A stretch of DNA of 19,540 nt from Acidobacteriota bacterium (GCA_013697225.1 JACCXG010000032.1:1-19540); one strand, 5' to 3'. Counted from the first letter of the stretch, positions 7,833-16,328 are shown. Numbers and translations: made by a program. Notes: generated by a model from the sequence alone, not told the origin.

Positions 7833-9323
7833 ATGAACCGTAACGGCACCATCCTGGTCATCGACGACGAGGAGATCATGCGTGAGATCCTCGAGACGCT
7901 GCTCACGCGCGAGGGGTATCAGGTGCGCCTGGCCGCCAACGCCGCCGAGGGCCTCGAGCTCGCGCGTGCGCTGCCGTTCGACGCCGTGATCATGGACGTG
8001 ATGATGCCCGGCATGGACGGGATCACAGCGCTCGACGAGCTCGCGAAGATCGACAGCGACCTGCCGGTGATGATGATCACGGCGTTCGCGTCGGTGGAGA
8101 ACGCGATCGCGGCCATGAAGCGCGGGGCCTTCGACTACATCACCAAGCCCTTCAAGAACGAAGAGGTGCTCGTCGTCGTCCGGAACGCCCTGGCGCAGCG
8201 GCGGCTTGTCGCCGAGAACCGTGCTCTCCGCCAGAACCTCCAGGCCCATCAGAACCGCTTCGGAGAGATCATCGGGCGCAGCTCGCGCATGCGGCAGGTG
8301 TTCGACCTGATCATCCAGGCAGCTCCGTCTCGTACGACCATTCTCATCAACGGGGAGAGCGGCACCGGCAAGGAGCTGATCGCGCGGGCGCTGCACCAGA
8401 ACTCGACGCGCTCGGATCGCGCCTTCATCACGGTGAACTCCGGCAACCTCCCGCCGGACCTGCTGGAGTCCAACCTCTTCGGGCACGTGAAAGGGGCGTT
8501 CACGGGCGCGATCTACCCGAAGAAGGGACTCTTCGAGCTTGCCGACAAGGGGACGATCTTCTTCGATGAGATCGGCAACGTCCCGCTCGAGACTCAGGCC
8601 AAGCTCCTGCGTGTCATCCAGGAGCGGGAATTCATGCGGCTTGGAGGTGTCGAGACGATCAAGGTGGACGTCCGCATCATCGCCGCGACGAACGTCGACC
8701 TCCGGCGGATGGTGGACGATGGGAAGTTCCGCGAGGACCTCTACTACCGGCTGCACGTCATCACCGTGGAGCTTCCGCCGCTGCGCGAGCGCAAGGACGA
8801 CATCGCGCTCCTCGTGCAGCACTTCCTCGACAAGTATGGCCGTGAGAACCAGAAGCCGAATCTCGAGCTCAGCCCCGAGGCGCTGGACCTGCTGCTCGAG
8901 TTCGATTGGCCGGGTAACGTCCGGGAGCTTCAGAACGTGATCGAGCGGGCGGCGGTGCTGTCGTCCGGCTCGCGCATCGACGTCGATCTCGTTCCCGAGC
9001 ACGTGCGGAGCAGCAAGCGGTTCCAGATGCCGCAGGTGGCGATCCCGCCCGAAGGGATCTCGTTCCGGGAAGTGATCACCGACTTCGAGAAGCGCCTGAT
9101 CGAGTCCACCCTGGAGGCGGCCGGCGGCGTCCAGAAACGCGCGGCCGAGCTGCTGCACATCAAGCCCACCACCCTGAACGAAATGATCAAGCGGCACGAC
9201 ATCCGTCCGAGGCGGAAGCGCGGCACCCCGCTCGCAGTGCCGTCTCCGCCGGACGAAGTCGATCCTCCCGATGAGGAACCGGCAGACGACGAGATCGAAG
9301 AGCTCTCGAAGTGGCGGGGCTGA
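7833..9323 (+). CDS. NtrC-family sigma54-dependent response regulator
   Basis: A 496-aa regulator with three domains in the usual order. The receiver domain (1-~120) has acidic residues D11-D12, phospho-acceptor D55 (VIMDVMMPGMDG), T83 and K105 (ITKPF). The sigma54-interacting AAA+ domain has Walker A GESGTGKE (174-181), GAFTGA (221-226) contacting sigma54, Walker B GTIFFDEIG and the arginine region FREDLYYRLHV. The C-terminal Fis-type helix-turn-helix (~408-450) contains VQKRAAELLHIKPTTLNEMIKRH. A charged, acidic tail of about 35 residues follows the HTH and is not part of the usual family. The regulator should activate sigma54 promoters after phosphorylation by the upstream kinase. I found no convincing sigma54 promoter in the window, so its targets are not known. 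It converges on the glycosyltransferase operon. Confidence 0.96.
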   Translation: MNRNGTILVIDDEEIMREILETLLTREGYQVRLAANAAEGLELARALPFDAVIMDVMMPGMDGITALDELAKIDSDLPVMMITAFASVENAIAAMKRGAFDYITKPFKNEEVLVVVRNALAQRRLVAENRALRQNLQAHQNRFGEIIGRSSRMRQVFDLIIQAAPSRTTILINGESGTGKELIARALHQNSTRSDRAFITVNSGNLPPDLLESNLFGHVKGAFTGAIYPKKGLFELADKGTIFFDEIGNVPLETQAKLLRVIQEREFMRLGGVETIKVDVRIIAATNVDLRRMVDDGKFREDLYYRLHVITVELPPLRERKDDIALLVQHFLDKYGRENQKPNLELSPEALDLLLEFDWPGNVRELQNVIERAAVLSSGSRIDVDLVPEHVRSSKRFQMPQVAIPPEGISFREVITDFEKRLIESTLEAAGGVQKRAAELLHIKPTTLNEMIKRHDIRPRRKRGTPLAVPSPPDEVDPPDEEPADDEIEELSKWRG

Positions 9324-9342
9324 GCCCTCGCCCAGCCCGCGC

Positions 9343-10632
9343 TCACCCTCTCGCCTGCCGCATCCTCGAGAACATTCGTTCGTACTTTCCCAGCACGACC
9401 TCCCACCGGTAGTTCTGGCGCACATAGTGCCGGCCGTTGCGCCCCATGGCCCTGCGCAGCCGGTGATCCGATAGCAGCAGGCGAAGGCATTCGGTGAACT
9501 CGTCCCGATCCGCGTAGAAGAGCCCGGCATTGCTGGATCGGCAATGGTCCACGAGGACCTCGCTGCGGGCGTTGGCGAGCACCGGTGTGCCGACGGCGAA
9601 GGCTTCCAGCGCGAGCAGCGACAGGCTCTCGTAGGGGGAGGGCACCACCACGACGGTCGCAGCCTCCAGCGCCTGGAGCCGCTCCTGATCCGACAGGCGG
9701 CCGGCGAACCGGATGAAAGGTTCCTCAGGCAGCGGCATCAGCTTGATCCCCATCAGGACCAGCGACGCGTCACCCCCTTCCTGCACGTACGTGCTGAAGT
9801 ACTCGATCAGCTCCTCACAGCCCTTGCCCGGGTCGATTCGCCCGCCGTACAGGGCTATAGGCCCGTGAAGCCGGTGCCGCCGGCGGAAGACGCTCCCGCG
9901 CTGCGTCAGATGCGGGCGAAAGCTTGGCGATGCTTCATCCGGCCGCTCATCGTCTTCGATCGGCTCAGAACGGGGGGCGCCGTCGTCCCGGCTCTCGTCG
10001 TCCCGGGGCTGCGCGTGCGCCTGGGGGAGTTCCACGCCGCACCCAATGGTCTCCTCCTCGACCGCCCGGATCGAGAAGTGCGTCGTGAGGAACCTCCGTT
10101 CGGCGTCCGTGTTGTACGCGAGACCCGCAGGCAGGCTGAACAGCTCCTTGTAGATATCCAGGTGGATGGCCGGTTCGTCGTGCGCGGTTGGCACCAGGAT
10201 GGTCTTGTGGGGAGCGATGCGTGCGGCGAGCACCGTCGGCGCATAGAGATAGGTGAACAGGATCAGGATGTCGTACTGATTCTGGTTGCGTTCGACGAAC
10301 TCCAGCAACGCAGGGCACCAAGGCCCCTGCTGGCGCAGCCACTCCACCTCGTCTTCCCGGCTGTGGGAGTTGTTGAAGATCCACTCGGAATATCGATTGA
10401 ACGCGTCGATGTCGCGGGTGCGGGCATTGGCGAACCGGCGCACCGTCACGCCACGGATGCGGTCGGTGCCCTCCGCGTAATCGTTCTTCCAGGTGATGTA
10501 GTCGGCCGCGCAGGTCGTCAGCACCTCGACCTGGTGCCGGGGGGCCAGCCGCTCCGCGATGAGCCGGCAGTGGTACTCCGATCCCCCCAGAATCTCGGCT
10601 CCGTAGCGCTGGACGATGAATGCAATCTTCAA
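9343..10632 (-). CDS. GT4-type glycosyltransferase, subfamily A' (last gene of the glycan operon)
   Basis: A 429-aa GT-B-fold transferase, cytoplasmic or membrane-peripheral, expected to move a sugar from a nucleotide donor to a growing glycan. The N-terminus KIAFIVQRYGAEILGGSEYH and the retaining GT4 E-x7-E motif ESLSLLALE (E335 and E343) match the paralogue at 12957. The open frame extends upstream to 10869, but that part overlaps the preceding gene. Homology with the paralogue begins exactly at a TTG (10632), with GAGG about 9 nt upstream, so TTG is taken as the start. Residues ~205-238 form a charged, D/E/R-rich insert absent from the paralogue, between the two Rossmann halves. It lies 22 nt after the previous gene and ends 19 bp from the convergent regulator gene. 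Donor and acceptor are unknown. Confidence 0.9.
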   Translation of the reverse strand: MKIAFIVQRYGAEILGGSEYHCRLIAERLAPRHQVEVLTTCAADYITWKNDYAEGTDRIRGVTVRRFANARTRDIDAFNRYSEWIFNNSHSREDEVEWLRQQGPWCPALLEFVERNQNQYDILILFTYLYAPTVLAARIAPHKTILVPTAHDEPAIHLDIYKELFSLPAGLAYNTDAERRFLTTHFSIRAVEEETIGCGVELPQAHAQPRDDESRDDGAPRSEPIEDDERPDEASPSFRPHLTQRGSVFRRRHRLHGPIALYGGRIDPGKGCEELIEYFSTYVQEGGDASLVLMGIKLMPLPEEPFIRFAGRLSDQERLQALEAATVVVVPSPYESLSLLALEAFAVGTPVLANARSEVLVDHCRSSNAGLFYADRDEFTECLRLLLSDHRLRRAMGRNGRHYVRQNYRWEVVLGKYERMFSRMRQARG

Positions 10633-10654
10633 GGAGGTGATCCTCTGGCGGCGC

Positions 10655-11722
10655 TCAAGCGCCCAGTGTTGCGAGAACGTCCGTGAGCCGTGCCTGAATA
10701 CGTTCGGGAGCGAAGTGCGCCAGACGGCGCCGCTGCCCTTCGAGCACCCGCTCGCGGACCGGACGATCGTATACGAGCGTGCCGAGCATCTCCGCCGCCA
10801 GCTCCAGGTCTTTCGGCGCGAAGAGGACGCCTGCTCCGCCGAGCGTCTCCGGCACCGCCCCGGCCGCATAGGCGAGCACGGGCACGTCTGCCGCCATGGC
10901 CTCGACGAGCGGGACGCAGAAGCCCTCGTGCTCGCTCAGCGACACGTAAGCGTCCGCCCACCGGTAGTAAGCGGCGAGGTCCTCGTCCGGAACCCCGCCG
11001 GTAAAGAGGAACCGCTCCGGCAGCATCCTGTACTGCACGATCAGCGCGCGAAGCATCGAGTAGTAGCGCGGCAGCCCGTCGTACCGCCCCACGAAGATGA
11101 ACCGGTAGTAGCTGTCCACGTACCGCTTGTAGACCTCCGCCAGCCGGATGTGATCCTCGATCTTCTTGTTCGGGACGATGCGCCCGACGAAGAGGATGTT
11201 GATCAGGCCGTCCCCCAGTATCCGCTCGAGAGGAGGGCGTCGCGGGGCTGACGTGATGCGCCCCGTGTTCACCGCAATGGGCATCACGCCGGTTCGGCCG
11301 AATCCGAGAGCTTCCAGCTCCTGCCGATTGAACTCGGAATCCCCGAGTGCCAGATCGACCCGGCCTGCAAGCGACCGGAGCTCCTGCCGGCCGATGGCCG
11401 CCAGCCGGAACATCTGCGCATCGTAGGGCGCGAAGAACGGGGCAGGCGTGATGTTGTGATACTGGAGCACGCGCGTGCCGCTGAGCGACGCGAACGCCTC
11501 GGTCATCGGTGAGGGCAGCGCGAAGTGGAAGATGGTGATCTGCCCCTGTCGTGCACCAGGGTCGGAGAAAGGTTTCACATCTTCCCGCAGGTCGTCGTCC
11601 ATGGTGAGGGCATACAGGTCCGAGACGTGCCCGGCAGCCCGGAGCATGTCCCTCACGGTGCGCGCGCTGTCCCCGATGGCATCCCCGCGATGGGCGGCCG
11701 GGACCCACTGGTTGATGATCAT
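10655..11722 (-). CDS. GT4-type glycosyltransferase, subfamily B'
   Basis: A 355-aa GT-B transferase. The C-terminal domain has ILFVGRIVPNKKIEDHI (nucleotide-sugar domain start), FLFTGGVPDEDLAAYY and the E-x7-E motif EGFCVPLVE (E266 and E274), all typical of retaining GT4 enzymes. QYHNITPAPFF and LALGDSEFNRQEL in the N-terminal half are shared nearly word for word with the neighbour at 11719, marking the two as paralogues. At 355 aa it is shorter than the neighbour and lacks that protein's C-terminal extension. The ATG at 11722 overlaps the upstream stop in an ATGA junction (11719-11722), with no strong Shine-Dalgarno, so translation is probably coupled. Substrates are unknown. Confidence 0.92.
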   Translation of the reverse strand: MIINQWVPAAHRGDAIGDSARTVRDMLRAAGHVSDLYALTMDDDLREDVKPFSDPGARQGQITIFHFALPSPMTEAFASLSGTRVLQYHNITPAPFFAPYDAQMFRLAAIGRQELRSLAGRVDLALGDSEFNRQELEALGFGRTGVMPIAVNTGRITSAPRRPPLERILGDGLINILFVGRIVPNKKIEDHIRLAEVYKRYVDSYYRFIFVGRYDGLPRYYSMLRALIVQYRMLPERFLFTGGVPDEDLAAYYRWADAYVSLSEHEGFCVPLVEAMAADVPVLAYAAGAVPETLGGAGVLFAPKDLELAAEMLGTLVYDRPVRERVLEGQRRRLAHFAPERIQARLTDVLATLGA

Positions 11723-12960
11723 TCTTGTCGCTGCACGGCGAGTTCCGTTCCTGGCGGGTCGGGCAGAGCACGGTACAGTGCCGGCCTGTACTGGCGCAGT
11801 TCCTCGAGCCGCTCGAACTGTTCGAACTGTGCCCAGAAGTCGAACGCAACCTCGGGAGCCGGACGCGGCGGATTCCGGAGCACCCCCTCGACGAATCCAC
11901 GCAATGTCGAGGCGAAATCCCTCCGGCGCAAGCGGTCGAGCGCGGCGTCCTGTGCGGCGACGATTCCGCTTTCCACCGTGCTGTCGCTCAGGACGGCGTC
12001 GATCAGTCGTGCCACCCCGGAAGGATCCTTGAAGTCGTAGAGTACGCCGGCGCCGTCCATCGTTGCCGGCACAGCGGTCGCCGCGTACGCCAGCACCGGC
12101 ACTCCCTTGTGAAACGCCTCGACGATCGGGACACAGAACCCTTCGTGCTCGCTGGCACAGAGGAACAGGTCGGCGATGTCGTAGAGCGCCGACAGTTCCT
12201 CGTTGGAGACATGTCCGAGGAAGTGCACGTCTGGAGTGCCGAGCTTTGCCACGAGCGCGTGGAGCATGGCCAGATACCGCTCGAACCCGCTGAAAGAGCC
12301 CACGAGGAGCAGCCGCGAGCGTGGGTTGTGCCGCGTCCGATACATGTGGAAGGCGCGGATCACATCCTCGAACTTCTTGTTGGGGATCACCCGTCCGACG
12401 AACATGAGGTTGGTCCGCCCATCGTCGAACCCGGCGGACAGCGTGCGGTCGGAGCCGGCATCCAGGTGCGAGAAATCGGGGACGACCGGAAGGACACCTG
12501 TGTGCCGGAATCCGAGACGATCGAGCTCCTGCCTGTTGTACTCGGAATCTCCCAGCGCCAGATCGCAGCGGGCGGTGTAGGCCGTGAGCTCCCGGCGGCC
12601 GCGGAAGCAGAGCGTCACGAGATCCTTGTGTACGCCGATGAAATATTCCGGTGGGGTGATGTTGTGGTAGACGAGGATCATGCGGCCGGGCAGCGCGTAG
12701 GCCGTACGGGAGGCGCGTGAACCGATCGAGAAGTGGTGGATCAGGACGTCGTGTTCCTCGATGCGCCCCACCATGTCGCGGTAGTCGAGTGTGAGGTGCT
12801 CGAGGCGGGGATCCGCCGTTTCGACGAAGATCGAGGACTCCCAGCCGGCCTCGCGCAGCGCCCGCTGGATGCCGAGCACCTCGTGCCCTATTGCGTCACC
12901 GTAGCCGAGGGTGGCCAGCACCTGGTGCACCCGCGGACTCCCGGCTCGTGGGGCACTCAT
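11719..12960 (-). CDS. GT4-type glycosyltransferase, subfamily B
   Basis: A 413-aa GT-B transferase. Shared subfamily motifs are LVYHNITPPEYF (~97-108), LALGDSEYNRQEL (~134-146), LMFVGRVIPNKKFEDVI (~185-201) and E-x7-E EGFCVPIVE (E273 and E281). The C-terminal ~75 residues extend beyond the paralogue at 10655 and include an aromatic/acidic patch (FDFWAQFEQFERLEEL). The open frame runs back to 13053, but the upstream 31 residues are Arg/Gly-rich and overlap the previous gene. The ATG at 12960 is preferred because it overlaps the upstream TGA as ATGA (12957-12960) and has GAGGGGG about 10 nt upstream. It sits between the A-type and B'-type transferase genes and is expected to work in sequence with them on one glycan. 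Confidence 0.92.
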   Translation of the reverse strand: MSAPRAGSPRVHQVLATLGYGDAIGHEVLGIQRALREAGWESSIFVETADPRLEHLTLDYRDMVGRIEEHDVLIHHFSIGSRASRTAYALPGRMILVYHNITPPEYFIGVHKDLVTLCFRGRRELTAYTARCDLALGDSEYNRQELDRLGFRHTGVLPVVPDFSHLDAGSDRTLSAGFDDGRTNLMFVGRVIPNKKFEDVIRAFHMYRTRHNPRSRLLLVGSFSGFERYLAMLHALVAKLGTPDVHFLGHVSNEELSALYDIADLFLCASEHEGFCVPIVEAFHKGVPVLAYAATAVPATMDGAGVLYDFKDPSGVARLIDAVLSDSTVESGIVAAQDAALDRLRRRDFASTLRGFVEGVLRNPPRPAPEVAFDFWAQFEQFERLEELRQYRPALYRALPDPPGTELAVQRQE

Positions 12961-14249
12961 CCGTGTCGTTCCCCCTCGATGACGGCCCCCGACGGGATGC
13001 CGGCGAGCACTGATTCGGCCGCCGGCAGGGAGGCCCGGCGCCGCGCCAGCCATCCTGGAAGCGGGGCAATGGGCGGAGGCGCCGTCTCCCGATCCAGGCG
13101 CTGGAACATCTCCAGGTACTTGCGCTCGATCACCGGCCAGGCGTAGTTGCGGCGGAAGAACTCACGCCCGTTCTGGCCGAGCCTGTGGTGCAGCGGCCCA
13201 TTCGATTCGAGCGAGTAGAGCGTTTCGACGAAGTCCTCGTAGCGTTCGTAGTACAGACCGGCATTGCTCCTGATGCACTGCCCCTTCAGCACGTCGCACC
13301 GTCCGTTGGCGAGCACCGGGCGTCCCAGCGCCCAGGCCTCGAGCGCAACCATCGAGAGGCTTTCGTAATAGGACGGCATGATCAGCAGATCGGACGCGGC
13401 GAGCGCATCGAACTTGTCCTGATCGCCGAGGAAACCCAGGTGGTGGATCCGGCGGTGCTTCGGCACCGGCATGACGGCGCTTCCGACGAGAACCAGGTCC
13501 AGCCCGCGGGGAAAGATGGTGGCGTAGCGCTGGAAGTAGTCGAACAGCTCCCCGCACCCCTTGTTCTCGTCGATACGGCCGATGTAGATCGCGAAGGGGC
13601 GAGTGATCTTGAATTTACGCCTGAACCCGGCGGGATCCGTCCGCTGGGGAACGTCGGACCCAACGCCGACGACGACTCCCGGCACCTGCTGGTTGCCGGT
13701 GGCGGACCAGATCATCGCGCGCTCTTCCTGCGAGTTGTACATGACAGCGCGGACGCTGCGGAAGACCGGCCGGAACATCTCCAGGCCGATTGCCGGGTCC
13801 CGCTCGGCGGTCGGCACGAGCACGGCTTTCTGGTGAAGGCGCCGTGCGGCATGCCACGCGTGGTAGTAGCGATAGCTGAAGATGACCGTGTAATCGAAGG
13901 CCGCGCCGGCAAGGTAGTCGATCATCGCCGGGCTTGCCGGGCCCTCACTCTCGAGCCAGGCAACCTCGTCGGCCAGCGAGTGCGTGTGGCGGAACACCCG
14001 TTCGGATCGGCGGCCGAAGTCCCTGGGCTTACGCTCGTGGCGGACCGGGAAGCGCCGCACGGCCACGCCGTTCACCGTTTCCACCCCCGGCGGCAGCTCG
14101 TTGCGCCAGGAGACGTAGTCGCGCGCACAGGTCGTGACCACCTCGACCTCCGCATGGCGGGCCAGGCGCTCGGCAATGTACCGGGCGTGCAGCTCGGCGC
14201 CGCCGTTGATGTCGGCGCCGTACCGCTGCACCGCGATCGCGAGCTTCAC
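12957..14249 (-). CDS. GT4-type glycosyltransferase, subfamily A (first transferase of the operon)
   Basis: A 430-aa GT-B transferase. The N-terminal domain opens with AIAVQRYGADINGGAELH, a glycine-rich first strand-loop typical of GT4 acceptors. The C-terminal domain has IYIGRIDENKGCGEL (~221-235) and E-x7-E ESLSMVALE (E296 and E304). It is a clear paralogue of the 9343 gene: both share the VQRYGA start, the VTTCA..Y..W.N segment, LVPTA, R-x-N-Y-x-W near the end and the ESLSxxALE motif. The start is a GTG at 14249, overlapping the stop of the upstream gene by 4 nt (14246-14249) without an obvious Shine-Dalgarno, suggesting coupled translation. A Pro/Ala-rich tail of about 50 residues follows the fold. 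Confidence 0.92.
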   Translation of the reverse strand: MKLAIAVQRYGADINGGAELHARYIAERLARHAEVEVVTTCARDYVSWRNELPPGVETVNGVAVRRFPVRHERKPRDFGRRSERVFRHTHSLADEVAWLESEGPASPAMIDYLAGAAFDYTVIFSYRYYHAWHAARRLHQKAVLVPTAERDPAIGLEMFRPVFRSVRAVMYNSQEERAMIWSATGNQQVPGVVVGVGSDVPQRTDPAGFRRKFKITRPFAIYIGRIDENKGCGELFDYFQRYATIFPRGLDLVLVGSAVMPVPKHRRIHHLGFLGDQDKFDALAASDLLIMPSYYESLSMVALEAWALGRPVLANGRCDVLKGQCIRSNAGLYYERYEDFVETLYSLESNGPLHHRLGQNGREFFRRNYAWPVIERKYLEMFQRLDRETAPPPIAPLPGWLARRRASLPAAESVLAGIPSGAVIEGERHG

Positions 14250-15040
14250 GAGCCGGTGGAGGGGTCAGCGGGCGGAGCGCCGGCGCGTTCCGGCCCGACC
14301 TGAGTCTGGTCGCCCCGGTCCGGAACGTCCTGTCCGCCAGTCCCGCTGTCAGACGGGGACCCTTGCCGTACCTCGCGATGATCCCCGGGGGGGCGTCTGG
14401 GCCTCCGGCGGCGACGGCGGGCCCGCCGCTCCTGGTCTCCCTCGACCGTGCGGCTGTTGTCAACCGTGGCGGGTGGCCCCGTGGGGGCGGCGCTGCCCGG
14501 GCGGTACATGACCACCCCTTCGAGCGCCCTCGCGCGCCGCTCGTCGAAGTCGAGACGGCTCGACATGGATTCCACGCGCATCTTGAGGTTCTTCACCTCG
14601 ATCCCCACACGCGTGAGCTCGATGACCAGGTTGTGCATGACCTCGTAGTGCAGCGCATCGAGCTGCTCCCGCTTGGTGTTCAGCTCCGCCTGGATGTTCA
14701 GCGCCCGGATCAGCGGATTCGGGTTGAAGAACAGCTTGAGGATGGGGTTGAGCACTTTCCGCATCCAGCGGATGAAGCCGCGATGCGTCTCGTAGAGCGT
14801 GGAGTCCTCGAACGCGAAGTTCTGGGGCTCTGTAATGGCCGCTCTCGAGCGGCGGAACTGGTCGAGCAGATCGGAGCGGACCCCCCGCGGGTCGAGAAAC
14901 TTCTCGAGCTTGACGTTCGCCAGCTCGCGAATCTCCTCTTCGGTGTAATCCACGCCGCGCTTCTCCCGGATGCGCGACCTGATCTGCCGCATGATCTGCT
15001 CGACATCGACGTTGTCGGATCGAACGTTCATATCAGACAT
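14246..15040 (-). CDS. Uncharacterised helical protein with Arg-rich tail, glycan-operon associated
   Basis: A 264-aa protein with no recognised catalytic motif. Residues ~11-75 (VDVEQIMRQIRSRIREKR, then TEEEIRELANVKLEKFL) are helical and charged. Residues ~88-115 (FIRWMRKVLNPILKLFFNP) form a basic-hydrophobic stretch that could lie on the membrane surface. Residues ~118-172 are predicted coiled coil by their heptad-like Leu/Val/Met spacing. From about 180 the chain becomes low-complexity with an arginine run (RRARRRRRRPRRPP), then acidic/Gly/Pro-rich sequence. N-termini of the V-E-x-I-M-x-x-I-R type are, from memory, often attached to methyltransferases in glycan clusters; here no methyltransferase domain follows. 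The start ATG has AGGA 5 nt upstream. It lies 7 bp after the DUF362 gene and overlaps the first transferase gene by 4 nt. It could be a scaffold for the transferases, by inference. Confidence 0.85.
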   Translation of the reverse strand: MSDMNVRSDNVDVEQIMRQIRSRIREKRGVDYTEEEIRELANVKLEKFLDPRGVRSDLLDQFRRSRAAITEPQNFAFEDSTLYETHRGFIRWMRKVLNPILKLFFNPNPLIRALNIQAELNTKREQLDALHYEVMHNLVIELTRVGIEVKNLKMRVESMSSRLDFDERRARALEGVVMYRPGSAAPTGPPATVDNSRTVEGDQERRARRRRRRPRRPPGDHREVRQGSPSDSGTGGQDVPDRGDQTQVGPERAGAPPADPSTGS

Positions 15041-15047
15041 AAAGGTC

Positions 15048-16328
15048 CTATGTTTTCTTCGCCGCCTGCGCGTGCCGGCGCCGCGAGCTGAACTCCGGCG
15101 CTTCTCTCACGCAGGTACCGAGAATCCCGAACGACTCCTTGAGCGCCCTGAGTCCCGTCTTCTCGAGGACCGCCGCGTCGGATCCCACGTCGGGGAACCC
15201 CTCAGGCGTCCCCTTCACGGTCTCCCAGTTGCGGAACAGCCGCCCCCAGGGACTTGCGAGCACGGTTTTCATCAGCCGCCTGGCGTTGTAGGGATACCAG
15301 AAGCTGTCGTGGTAGACCACGCTCGCGATGTACGCCCAGGGCGCGAGCACGGTCTTGAGCGACCACTCGATCGGCCCCTTCATGGGGCCCCAGTAGATCT
15401 GGTGCTGCATGCGCGAGGCGAACGTCATCTTCTTGAATGGGCCGGTGAAGTGCCAGTTCTCCGCCGCCGCGGAGGCGTCTCCCACGATCTCGATTTCGCG
15501 CGGATCCCCGCAGCCCAGGCCCAGATCGTGCGCCAGCCTGATGAATTTGATCGAGAGCGGGTCCATGCCCATCAGCTTCGCGGCCACAGCATCGATGGCC
15601 ACCTGATCCGAGCTGGCGAGGATCACGTTCTTCACGTGCGGGACCATGCAGCGCGGGCCGGGTCCGTCCCCCGCAAAGGTCCCGTCCATCACCGCGAAGA
15701 CTCCCTGATGAATCTTCTTCTGGATCATCAGCAGGTCCACCAGCGTCTCGTGGATGACGGGATGGGTCCAGTGCCGGTGCTCGTTCAGCAGCCCGCCGAA
15801 CGCGTTCTTCATCGCGCCTGTCGTCGTGGTGAACACGTGCGTCTTCACCGTCGGCAGGTGGATGATGTTCTCCCCGATGAACCGCTTCGGGATCATGAAT
15901 CCCTTCGGGTACACCTCGTTCAGGCAGAGGAACTTCCGGGTGAGGTCACCGACGGCCTCCCGGATGTTGATCCACTCCTCGGTCTCGTAGATGTGGATGT
16001 TCCGCAGCCCGTGCGCCTCGACGACGTTGATCTGCTTGTTCTCGCGTTCGCCGAGGTGCGCATCGATCACGACCGTACGGTTGTGGCAGGCGTGAATGAG
16101 CCCGGGATCGTACCCGTCCGCCTTCATCGCCTTGATCACGCCGTCGAGCTGCCAGGGTGTCGTGGAGCTGCCGGGAAAGAAGAAATGCCAGGAGATGTTC
16201 ACCTTCAGGGCCGTATCCACCGCCTTCGACACGACGTCCTGGTACCCCGCCAGGTTCATCACCGTGTGGTAGTCCCGCAGCACGGTGGCGGGGGAAGTGC
16301 GGAGGATGGCGACTCTTGCCTTGCTCAT
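15048..16328 (-). CDS. DUF362 domain-containing protein
   Basis: A 426-aa protein of the DUF362 family, whose biochemical role is poorly known. Family features seen are VVIDAHLGE, NIIHLPTVKTHVFTTTTGAMKN (the conserved H-x-P-x-x-K-T-H region), GGLLNEHRHWTH, FAVMDGTFAGDGPGPR, and SSDQVAIDAVAAKLMGMDP. Many DUF362 proteins carry a ferredoxin-like Cys cluster; here the few cysteines are isolated and no C-x2-C-x2-C motif is present, so no iron-sulfur cluster is expected. There is no signal peptide. The C-terminal ~110 residues contain a Trp/Tyr-rich stretch (VLAPWAYIASVVYHDSFWYP) that may touch the membrane. It follows the UbiA-like gene by 25 bp and precedes the helical-protein gene by 7 bp, so it belongs to the same operon, but its role in glycan synthesis is unclear. 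Confidence 0.9.
   Translation of the reverse strand: MSKARVAILRTSPATVLRDYHTVMNLAGYQDVVSKAVDTALKVNISWHFFFPGSSTTPWQLDGVIKAMKADGYDPGLIHACHNRTVVIDAHLGERENKQINVVEAHGLRNIHIYETEEWINIREAVGDLTRKFLCLNEVYPKGFMIPKRFIGENIIHLPTVKTHVFTTTTGAMKNAFGGLLNEHRHWTHPVIHETLVDLLMIQKKIHQGVFAVMDGTFAGDGPGPRCMVPHVKNVILASSDQVAIDAVAAKLMGMDPLSIKFIRLAHDLGLGCGDPREIEIVGDASAAAENWHFTGPFKKMTFASRMQHQIYWGPMKGPIEWSLKTVLAPWAYIASVVYHDSFWYPYNARRLMKTVLASPWGRLFRNWETVKGTPEGFPDVGSDAAVLEKTGLRALKESFGILGTCVREAPEFSSRRRHAQAAKKT

Noticed and set aside
7815..9530. Long minus-strand frame opposite the NtrC regulator
   Set aside because: It is antisense to a fully motif-supported response regulator and overlaps the end of the transferase gene in another frame.
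10633..10869. Upstream extension of the last transferase gene to 10869
   Set aside because: The extra 79 residues overlap the preceding transferase gene out of frame and have no counterpart in the paralogue, whose homology starts at the TTG.
14246..14463. Frameshift in the low-complexity tail of the helical protein
   Set aside because: The alternative frame gives no better continuation, and the stop overlaps the next start in the same 4-nt manner as the other junctions, so the annotated end looks genuine.
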